Source of the DNA: Curtobacterium pusillum
GTDB taxonomy: Bacteria; Actinomycetota; Actinomycetes; Actinomycetales; Microbacteriaceae
Reading direction: 5' to 3'
DNA length: 64,000 bases
Assembly: GCA_002025645.1 (NCBI GenBank)
Contig: CP018783.1
Coordinates: forward strand, 372,001 to 436,000
In this document: in pieces, positions 22,129 through 28,862 of the stretch
Layout: the number at the start of each line of letters is the position of its first letter
Position numbering within the stretch: the first letter of the stretch is position 1
Notes under the pieces: generated by a model
Database searches by the model: none
Told to the model about the DNA's origin: nothing
What the model saw: only the letters and a program-made list of their open reading frames with translations
Made by a program: the position numbers and the translations under genes

Positions 22129-24150
22129 ATGCGGCGTTGGCGCGCGGTCACAGCAGGGTTGACCGGGATCGTGCTCGGAGCAGGTCTGGCGATCGGCGGC
22201 GCGACGAGCGCCTCCGCTGCGCCGGCCGGGCACTGGGGCGCCTTCACACTGAGCGGGTCGAGCAAGGACTACACGGGCACGATGACGTTGCCCGGGTTCC
22301 CGGACACGACCTTCACCTCGAACTCCCGGCAGTCCACCGTGATCAGCGGCGCGTCGACGTGGCAGGGCCCCTCGACCGGACCGGGCGGCGCCTACGGATC
22401 GAGCCGCGGCAACACCTACATCAACCAGCGCCCGAACGCGGACTCGCCGAACGCGGCGGCTGCATCGACCACGACCTACACCTTCGACGGCGCGACGCCG
22501 GGCAACGGCAGCTGGTCGTTCGTGCTCGGTGACATCGACGCCGACCAGGCGACGATCTCGGCGACGGTCCAGGGTGGCGCTCCGGCGACGGCAGCGCAGC
22601 TCGGCTACCAGAGCTCGTACAACTCGTGCTCCGCGGTCTCCGCGGGTGGGTGGTCGTGCCCGGCCGACCCGGGTGGCGTAGCGGCCGGCCAGGACGTCCC
22701 CACGTGGGACGCGGCGACGCGCACCCTCACCGGGAACGCCGCCGCGAACGACACCTCCGGCGCCACGGCCTGGTTCACGCCGACGGTGCCGCTCGCCACG
22801 CTGACGATCACCTACCAGCAGCGCAGCGGCTTCCCCGTGTACCAGACCTGGTTCGCGAACCGGACGGCCGCGATCACCGGCACCGCCACGCTCGACGGCA
22901 CCCCGATCCCCGGGGCCACCGTGACGGTCACCGCGCCGCGCGGGACCCAGTACACGACGACGACCGGGGCCGACGGCACGTACTCGTTCCCGGAGCTGCC
23001 GGTGATCGGCGGCTACACGGTCGACATCACGCCGCCACCGAACGCCGACGGCACGGCCTCGAAGACGACCTCGCTCAACACCACCCCGGGTGGCGCCGAC
23101 CAGGTCGTCGACTTCGCGTTCGACTCACCGGACAACACCGTCTCGGTGATCGGGACCGTGACCGACGAGGCCGGGAACCCGGCGTCAAACGTCCCCGTGA
23201 CCATCGGAACAATCGACACGACAACGAACAGTGACGGTGTGTTCACCGGCTCCGGACTCCCCGCCGGCACCGCCGTTCCGGTGACGATCGCCGATGGTGA
23301 GCCCACCGCCATCACCACCGGCGCGGTCGACGCTCCGCCGGCTGAGCCCGACCCCATCGTCGCACCCCCCGCGGTCATCGCGACCGTCACGGGTGTGGTC
23401 TCCCTCGACGGGACCCCGGTCGCCGCCGGGCGGGTGGTCGAGCTCCTCGACGGCACCACCGTCGTCGGGTCCACCACGACGGACGCGAACGGCCGCTACA
23501 CCTTCGCGACGGCAGCGGGGACCTACACGGTCAGGACCACCGTCCCGACGCCGGGCGCCACCGGGGACACCGAGAACACGGGTGTCGTGGCCACGGCCGG
23601 TTCGAGCGTCGAGTCCGACCTGGCGTTCGCGACCCCGGCCGCACCGGCCGTCATCACCACGGACCAGCCCGGCACCGTGACGGACACGAACGGTGACCCG
23701 GTCGCCGGCGTCGACGTCGTGGCCACCCCAACCGACCCGGACGCCGGCGCACCGGTCCGCACCACGACGGGCACGGACGGTACGTTCGACCTCACCGGGC
23801 TCGCTCCCACGACGGAGTACACAGTCGAGGTCGACGTCGACGGCGCCGACCCGCAGACGATCACGACGCCCGAGAACGGTTCGGCCGCGCCGCTCGCGAT
23901 CACGGTCCCGGCAGCGGTGGTCACCCCGACACCGACGCCCACGCCCTCCGCCTCGGCGCCCGCCGGTGGGTCTGGTACCGCGCCGGTGTCGTCGAACGGC
24001 GGCTCGAACACTGGCGGCGCGTTGGCGTACACCGGTGCGGACCTCACGCCGGGCCTCATCGCTGCGGGCGTGCTCGTGCTGCTCGGCGCCGGGCTGCTGA
24101 CGTTCCGTGCCGTGCGGAACCGTCGCCGGACCTCGCACCTGCAGGACTGA
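22129..24150 (+). CDS. cell-wall-anchored surface protein with LAYTG sorting signal
   Basis: A 673-aa secreted protein. It has a signal peptide (RRWRAVTAGLTGIVLG, cut near ASA, about residue 31), then an N-terminal beta domain of some 220 residues with one Cys pair. Four carboxypeptidase-regulatory/Cna-B-like repeats follow (for example GTATLDGTPIPGATVTVT and GVVSLDGTPVAAGRVVELL), then a PTPTPTP linker. The C-terminus is LAYTG (632-636), a hydrophobic helix and RNRRR. LAxTG is the class E sortase type of high-GC actinobacteria; no sortase gene is in the window. ATG follows AGGGGAG. Probably an adhesin or surface scaffold. Confidence 0.9.
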   Translation: MRRWRAVTAGLTGIVLGAGLAIGGATSASAAPAGHWGAFTLSGSSKDYTGTMTLPGFPDTTFTSNSRQSTVISGASTWQGPSTGPGGAYGSSRGNTYINQRPNADSPNAAAASTTTYTFDGATPGNGSWSFVLGDIDADQATISATVQGGAPATAAQLGYQSSYNSCSAVSAGGWSCPADPGGVAAGQDVPTWDAATRTLTGNAAANDTSGATAWFTPTVPLATLTITYQQRSGFPVYQTWFANRTAAITGTATLDGTPIPGATVTVTAPRGTQYTTTTGADGTYSFPELPVIGGYTVDITPPPNADGTASKTTSLNTTPGGADQVVDFAFDSPDNTVSVIGTVTDEAGNPASNVPVTIGTIDTTTNSDGVFTGSGLPAGTAVPVTIADGEPTAITTGAVDAPPAEPDPIVAPPAVIATVTGVVSLDGTPVAAGRVVELLDGTTVVGSTTTDANGRYTFATAAGTYTVRTTVPTPGATGDTENTGVVATAGSSVESDLAFATPAAPAVITTDQPGTVTDTNGDPVAGVDVVATPTDPDAGAPVRTTTGTDGTFDLTGLAPTTEYTVEVDVDGADPQTITTPENGSAAPLAITVPAAVVTPTPTPTPSASAPAGGSGTAPVSSNGGSNTGGALAYTGADLTPGLIAAGVLVLLGAGLLTFRAVRNRRRTSHLQD

Positions 24151-24163
24151 CCCGGACGGACAG

Positions 24164-24196
24164 AGGGGCGGGACCGGCGCTGCCGATCCCGCCCCT
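24164..24196 (+). terminator. terminator of the surface-protein gene
   Basis: Arms AGGGGCGGGA (24164-24173) and TCCCGCCCCT (24187-24196) with a 13-nt loop, beginning 13 bp after the stop codon. Confidence 0.75.
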
Positions 24197-24218
24197 TCGT
24201 CGTGCCCGGCGGGCGGTG

Positions 24219-24309
24219 CCGAGGTCGCACGTTCCGCCGCTCAGGACGTCCCGCAGCGGTCGTTCGTGCGACCTCGACACCCGGCGCGCGGCATGTCGTG
24301 CGACCTCGG
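24219..24309. repeat. three copies of the 12-bp word CGTGCGACCTCG
   Basis: The word occurs at 24265-24276 and 24297-24308 on the plus strand and as its complement at 24220-24231. The inverted first copy can pair with either other copy. The stretch lies between convergent genes and holds no ORF with support. Confidence 0.6.
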
Positions 24310-24364
24310 CCAGCCAGACCAGCGGCCGGACCGGCGGCCGCCCCGCACCCGCGCCCGGTCGGCC

Positions 24365-25741
24365 TCAGTGCCGCCGGCGCGTGGGCACGGACCCTGTCGC
24401 CACGGCGCCCGTCACGACCGAAACCGACCCCGTCAGCGTCTGGATCGCCCGGCTCACGACGGGCACCGAGGTGGTGACGACCGCCAGCGACGAGGTGATG
24501 GCCTCGATCGACGAGGTCGACAGGTGCTCCTGCACGTGCAAGTGCACCGGGAAGCCTCGACGAGCCGCGATCACGATGCCGAGCGAGCCGACCAGCACCG
24601 CAGCGCCGGCGAAGGGCATGAACTGCAGCCCGACGATGCTCAGGGCCTGGCCGCCGATCGCCGCACCGCCCGCGATGCCGATGTTCGAGGCGCCGTTGAT
24701 GAGTGCCCCGGCGATGTCGGGCGAGACGCCTCCGGTGCGGATCGCGGCGGCCATGAAAAGCGTGCCGGTCGTGCCGTTGGCCGCCATCCAGACGCCCGCG
24801 ACGACCATGGTGCCGAGCAGCGACCCGTGCACGAACGGCAGTACTGCGAAGGCCGCGGCCATCACGGCGACCGAGACGATCAGGGTCTGTCGGGGAGCCC
24901 GGTCGACGAACATGCCGGCGAGCCAGAGGCCGACGACCCCGGTACCGCCGAGCACGAGCAGCGCGCCGCTCACCATGCCGGCGTCGAGTCCGGCGTCGAT
25001 CGCGTACGGCCCGATGTACGTGTAGACGATGTAGTGCCCGGCGAAGAGCAGCAGATCTGCGATGACGACGGAGACCAGGCCGGTGCGGGCCCAGGCCTTC
25101 GGGGAGCCGATGTGGGGCGACGCGGCGCCGCTGACGCTCGGCAGGAACAGGAGCGCGACGACGGCGAGGGCGGCGGCCGCGACGGCGACGGCACCCACGG
25201 CGGGACGCCAGCCGATGGACTGCGCGACCCAGGTGGCGATCGGCACGCCGAGGACGAACCCGAGGGAGCTGCCGGAGTACACGAACGCGATCGCACGGCC
25301 GGCGAGACGCGGCGGGACGATCCGGGTGGCGTACGCGGAGGCCACCGAGAAGAAGAGCGCGTGGGCGATGCCGCCGACGACCCGCCCGGCGCAGACGACC
25401 GCGAACGAGGGCGCGAGCGCGATCATCACGTTCGACACGGTGTAGCCGACGAGCGTCGCGACGAGCACGGTCTTGCGGGGGAGCCTGGCGGTGAGCGAGG
25501 TCAGGGGGAGTGCCAGGAGCGCGACGGCCGCGGCGTACACGGTGACGACGATGCCCATGGTCGACTCGGAGACCCCGAGGTCGGCGCTCATGGTGCCGAG
25601 CAGCCCGACGGGCATGAGCTCGGTGGTGATCGCGAAGAACGTGGCGAGACCGAGCACGGCGATGCCGACGATCGACCCGCTCGTCACGGTGATCGGCCGC
25701 GTGTTCGTCACGGCCGGGTTCGTGGTGGTGTTGGTGGACAC
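24365..25741 (-). CDS. MFS efflux transporter
   Basis: A 458-aa major facilitator of the arabinose-efflux/AraJ-like (DHA1) group with 12 membrane helices. The helix 2-3 loop reads LTARLPRKTVLVATLVG, a relative of the GxxxDRxxR motif A, and the motif-C-like GRAIAFVYSGSSLGFVLG is present in helix 5. A long C-terminal tail with Ser, Thr and Val follows the last helix. GTG at 25741-25739 follows GGAGGAGG; upstream codons in the same frame look non-coding. It probably exports a drug, sugar or metabolite by proton antiport. Confidence 0.9.
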   Translation of the reverse strand: MSTNTTTNPAVTNTRPITVTSGSIVGIAVLGLATFFAITTELMPVGLLGTMSADLGVSESTMGIVVTVYAAAVALLALPLTSLTARLPRKTVLVATLVGYTVSNVMIALAPSFAVVCAGRVVGGIAHALFFSVASAYATRIVPPRLAGRAIAFVYSGSSLGFVLGVPIATWVAQSIGWRPAVGAVAVAAAALAVVALLFLPSVSGAASPHIGSPKAWARTGLVSVVIADLLLFAGHYIVYTYIGPYAIDAGLDAGMVSGALLVLGGTGVVGLWLAGMFVDRAPRQTLIVSVAVMAAAFAVLPFVHGSLLGTMVVAGVWMAANGTTGTLFMAAAIRTGGVSPDIAGALINGASNIGIAGGAAIGGQALSIVGLQFMPFAGAAVLVGSLGIVIAARRGFPVHLHVQEHLSTSSIEAITSSLAVVTTSVPVVSRAIQTLTGSVSVVTGAVATGSVPTRRRH

Positions 25742-25806
25742 GCTGCTGACCTCCTCCGGGGCACGGCGGAGCACGCGTCGGTGTCGACGGATCGACGACA
25801 GCAGAT

Positions 25807-25866
25807 ACGCACTCGCTGGTGGTGTGGATGTGGATGTGTTCGGGTACGACTCCACGGCGAGTGCGT
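25807..25866. promoter_or_regulatory. long-spaced inverted repeat upstream of the MFS gene
   Basis: ACGCACTCGC (25807-25816) and GCGAGTGCGT (25857-25866) are perfect 10-bp complements separated by 40 bp. They lie 66-125 bp upstream of the exporter start in the 232-bp gap before the next gene. It could be a pair of regulator half-sites five turns apart or a long RNA hairpin. Confidence 0.4.
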
Positions 25867-25973
25867 CCATCCAGTGTTGCACGCTGCACGGAAGCAGCGC
25901 GAGAGCCCTCGCCGAGAATCTCCTAGGAGCGCTCCAACGCAGCCGCCACCGGAGCATTCCCGATCCGGGCGGA

Positions 25974-26846
25974 TCAGTTCTCGTTCGTCACCGTGCCCTG
26001 CACGCCACCGCCGCGCAGGGTCAGCGTCAGCGTTCCGCTCATCGACTGCGCGGACAGCGACACCGACCCGTGCAGCGCGTCGTCCCGCGGGTAGCAGGCG
26101 GACGTGGACTCGAGGCGGTTCGCCGTCGCGACGAGACAGATCGTCGAGCGGTCCGTCCCGACGCCGGCCCACACGCTCCACGGCGTCTCGAACGAACCGC
26201 CGTCCAGCGCCCGGTTCGTGAAGATCAACCGGGTGGTGCGCAGGCTCACCGGCGCCTCGACCGGGCCCGGCAGCTGGTCGGCGTAGGTCTGCGGGGCGTC
26301 CAGCAGGTCCTCGAGGGTGATCGTCCCTGCGCTCGGCGTCACGCTCGGTGCGGCTGGAGTCTGCTCGTGCGAGGTCCCGACCACGGTCCCCGCTGCGAAC
26401 GCCACACCGATCGAGGCGGCTGCGCCGAGCGCGATCCACACGCGGGGTCGGGTGGTCCAGAGGATCCGCCCGACGCGCGTCCACCAGGGCACGGTGTCGG
26501 CCTGGAGGCGCGGATCACCGTCGGCACGATCCGGCGCGTCCGACACGTGGTCGGTTCCGGGCCCGCCTGCCGCCGTCGGCGACGACGGCTCACCCGCCAC
26601 GGGTGGCCGGACGGCCCCGCCGGGCGCGACCGCGGCGGTGGGAACCGGCCCTGTCGGGGACGGAACGGTCGACGTGACGGGTGTCGCGCCTCCAGGCCGG
26701 TGGTCCGTGACCGCAGGTCGCCGGTGCCCGTGAGCCGACTGCTGCAACGCGGCGCGCGCTCGCGCAGCGTCGGCTTCCGGCACACCGGCGCCCCACGCGA
26801 GCGCCTCGAGCCGTGCTCGTTCCGCTGCCACGTCGTCGTCGGCCAT
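25974..26846 (-). CDS. single-pass membrane protein of unknown function
   Basis: A 290-aa protein: an N-terminal cytosolic part (about 1-130) with an acidic helix and then a Pro/Gly-rich disordered region; one membrane helix (about 135-157, VWIALGAAASIGVAFAAGTVV); and a C-terminal domain of about 130 residues, beta-rich, with two Cys (STICLVATA and STSACYP) that could pair outside the cell. I do not recognise the family. Two inverted copies of the dispersed GGAGGC word (26501-26519 and 26684-26700) lie inside the disordered part. ATG at 26846-26844. Confidence 0.7.
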   Translation of the reverse strand: MADDDVAAERARLEALAWGAGVPEADAARARAALQQSAHGHRRPAVTDHRPGGATPVTSTVPSPTGPVPTAAVAPGGAVRPPVAGEPSSPTAAGGPGTDHVSDAPDRADGDPRLQADTVPWWTRVGRILWTTRPRVWIALGAAASIGVAFAAGTVVGTSHEQTPAAPSVTPSAGTITLEDLLDAPQTYADQLPGPVEAPVSLRTTRLIFTNRALDGGSFETPWSVWAGVGTDRSTICLVATANRLESTSACYPRDDALHGSVSLSAQSMSGTLTLTLRGGGVQGTVTNEN

Positions 26847-26908
26847 GCCTCATCGTCCCACCGGCACCGGGTGCGTGCTCGCCCAGTTCGGGGGCGTAGA
26901 CGGGTGTG

Positions 26909-27112
26909 ATGAGCGACACGCACGAACCCGACCCCGAGACCCTCGAGCCGCTGAGCCACGACGCGCAGTCCGGCGAGGCCGACTACGTCGCGACGAGTCC
27001 CGGCGGGAGCGGCACCGAACGCCACGTGCCCACCGCGGACGAGGAGCAGGGACGCGGCACCGAGTACGACCCCGTCGACCAGGGCCCGCAGCAGGAGGGC
27101 CAGGGCGGCTAG
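26909..27112 (+). CDS. small acidic disordered protein, 67 aa
   Basis: A 67-aa, strongly acidic, Gly/Glu/Gln-rich protein without hydrophobic core, probably disordered. ATG at 26909 (a GTG is directly before it). TAGACG at 26897-26902 lies 6 bp upstream, fitting a leaderless start. Its TAG stop shares the tetranucleotide CTAG with the stop of the convergent YidC-like gene. Function unknown; similar small proteins recur in Microbacteriaceae but I assign none. Confidence 0.55.
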   Translation: MSDTHEPDPETLEPLSHDAQSGEADYVATSPGGSGTERHVPTADEEQGRGTEYDPVDQGPQQEGQGG

Positions 27113-27846
27113 GCGAGGACCCGACGCAGCACGGCACGCTCGCCGTAGGTCCACGCGGCGCTCGTGACGACGTAGAGGGCCGCGGCGAGGGGTGCGATCG
27201 CCGCGAAGGCGACGGTGATGAACGGCGCGTACCGCCCGATCGCCGTCGTGGCCGCTGCGCCGGGCACCGCTGCGTCCGGCGCGGCCGCCGGGTTCCAGCG
27301 CAGGTTCGCACGGCGCGTCAGTTCGACCACCACCGCGAGGACGGCGAGCAGGAGCACGACCACCCAGGCGTGCGCCCAGAGCGGTGACGACAGGACGACG
27401 ACGAGCGAGTGGCCGAGCGGGACGCCGGCCAGCGTCGCAGACAGCAGAGTGTTCGTGACGCCGCCGATCGAGGCGTGCGTGAACAGGGCGTAGACGAGCG
27501 ACAGCACCGGTGCCTGGGCGAGTACCGGAAGGCACCCCGCGAGCGGGGACACCTTCTCGTTCGTGTAGAGCTCCTGCAGCGCGCGTTGCATCCGCTCGCG
27601 GTCCTTCGCGTACCGCTTCCGCAGGGCGGCGATCTGCGGGGCGAGCCGTCGGCGGTCCCGTTCGGCGCGGACCTGCAGCACGGCGAGCGGCAGGAGCACC
27701 GTCCGGACCGCGACGGTGAGCAGGACGACGGCGATCGCCGCGGCGAGTCCGCCTGCGACGGGGGAGAGTGCCGCGGTGGTCGCGGCGAGGAGGTCGGCGC
27801 CGCCGTGCAGCAGCGGCCCGACGAAGGGGAGTGTGGAGAGGTCCAT
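27109..27846 (-). CDS. second YidC/Oxa1-type membrane insertase
   Basis: A 245-aa YidC/Oxa1 core with five predicted membrane helices. Landmarks are TVAVRTVLLPLAVLQVRAE (helix 1 with the groove arginine), the cytosolic hairpin RLAPQIAALRKRYAKDRERM, and LAGCLPVLAQAPVLSLVYALF. The usual actinobacterial yidC lies by rpmH at the origin, which is not here, so this is a paralogue. The ATG at 27846-27844 is 59 bp after a small membrane-protein gene of the same strand. It inserts or folds membrane proteins; its special clients are unknown. Confidence 0.9.
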   Translation of the reverse strand: MDLSTLPFVGPLLHGGADLLAATTAALSPVAGGLAAAIAVVLLTVAVRTVLLPLAVLQVRAERDRRRLAPQIAALRKRYAKDRERMQRALQELYTNEKVSPLAGCLPVLAQAPVLSLVYALFTHASIGGVTNTLLSATLAGVPLGHSLVVVLSSPLWAHAWVVVLLLAVLAVVVELTRRANLRWNPAAAPDAAVPGAAATTAIGRYAPFITVAFAAIAPLAAALYVVTSAAWTYGERAVLRRVLA

Positions 27847-27905
27847 GACGTTCCGATCGGTTCGGTGGGAGGGGTCGCGTGTGCGGCCCGTCCACCGGTC
27901 GGTGG

Positions 27906-28190
27906 TCAGGCCGGTGCCACGGCTCCCGGTGCCCGGGGTCGGGCGTGCCCGTCGGCGTCGGGGTGGCTCCACGCGATCCGCGTGACGAGGTCGGCCGGCG
28001 CGCGCGCCGGCGCTGCCGGGCCGTTCGTGTCCAGACCGAGCACGAGCGCCAGGACGTGGGCCACCAGCACGGCGACGGCCACGGCGGTCAGTCCGAGCGC
28101 AGCGACCGCCAGGAGCGGGAGCGCGGTCACCGCGGGGTCGCCGAGGACCAGCGCGGCGGTGCAGCGCAGGAGGAACTCGACGACGATCAT
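27906..28190 (-). CDS. small membrane protein, DUF6412-like
   Basis: A 94-aa protein with two hydrophobic segments (MIVVEFLLRCTAALVLG and about residues 23-52) and a polar Pro/Ala tail. It fits the DUF6412-type proteins that accompany a second YidC in Microbacteriaceae (recalled, not searched). ATG at 28190-28188; TACCCT ends 9 bp upstream, so the leader is very short. It heads a two-gene unit with the insertase and may be its partner. Confidence 0.7.
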   Translation of the reverse strand: MIVVEFLLRCTAALVLGDPAVTALPLLAVAALGLTAVAVAVLVAHVLALVLGLDTNGPAAPARAPADLVTRIAWSHPDADGHARPRAPGAVAPA

Positions 28191-28257
28191 GGTCCGTTCA
28201 GGGTAACGCCCGCGCGCCGCTCGGAGGGAAGTGGCTGGTCACGGCAGGATCGTGCCC

Positions 28258-28743
28258 ATGACCGCAGGTTCGCCGAGCACCCCAGCGACCGCCGCCCTCG
28301 AGCGGGCAGGGGTCGCGTACACGCCGCACGTGTACGAGCACCACGAGACCGCCACGAACTTCGGCGAGGAGGCAGCGGCCGCCCTCGGGCTCCGCGAGGA
28401 GCAGGTGTTCAAGACCCTCGTGGTGTCGGTCGACGGTGCCCTGGCGGTGGCGATCGTCCCGGTGGCGAACCGACTCGACCTCAAGGCGATCGCGGCGGCC
28501 GTCGGCGGCAAGAAGGCGACCCTGGCGGACCCGGCCCTCGCCGAGAAGCGCACCGGCTACGTCGTGGGCGGCATCAGTCCGGTCGGTCAGAAGACGAAGC
28601 TGCGGACCGTGGTGGACGAGTCGGCGTTGTCCTACACGAGCATCTTCGTGTCCGGTGGACGTCGCGGCTTCGACATCGAGGTGGCCCCGGCCGACCTCGT
28701 CCGCGTCACCGAGGCGACGGCCGCGGCCATCGCCCGGGCCTGA
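28258..28743 (+). CDS. ybaK: Cys-tRNA(Pro)/Cys-tRNA(Cys) deacylase, YbaK type
   Basis: A 161-aa YbaK/EbsC-type editing enzyme that frees mischarged tRNAs (Cys on tRNA-Pro). Family marks are TPHVYEHH, EEQVFKTLVVSVDG with the essential Lys, VPVANRLDLKAIAAAVGGKKA and GYVVGGISPVGQKTKL with the GGISP loop. ATG at 28258. It is monocistronic; the next gene is separated by a heat-shock regulatory region. Confidence 0.93.
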   Translation: MTAGSPSTPATAALERAGVAYTPHVYEHHETATNFGEEAAAALGLREEQVFKTLVVSVDGALAVAIVPVANRLDLKAIAAAVGGKKATLADPALAEKRTGYVVGGISPVGQKTKLRTVVDESALSYTSIFVSGGRRGFDIEVAPADLVRVTEATAAAIARA

Positions 28744-28825
28744 GGCCTGCGCGCTCGCGCGGCCTGAGTCCGGTCGCCTCAAGTTTTTTCCGACCCCGGG
28801 AATGACCCGACACCTCCTGCGTTGC

Positions 28826-28846
28826 ATTGAGTCGAAGGCACTCAAG
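28826..28846 (+). promoter_or_regulatory. HAIR-like HspR operator
   Basis: ATTGAGT-N7-ACTCAAG matches the HAIR consensus CTTGAGT-N7-ACTCAAG except for the first base. It sits directly before the Shine-Dalgarno AGGAGG (28852-28857) of the Clp ATPase gene, so HspR would repress it until heat or protein damage. Confidence 0.85.
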
Positions 28847-28862
28847 TTCCCAGGAGGTCCCT

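Noticed and set aside
28744..28825. Second HAIR site around CCTCAAG and TTTTTT
   Set aside because: Only one half-site is present (CTCAAG at 28779-28784), without its inverted partner at N7.
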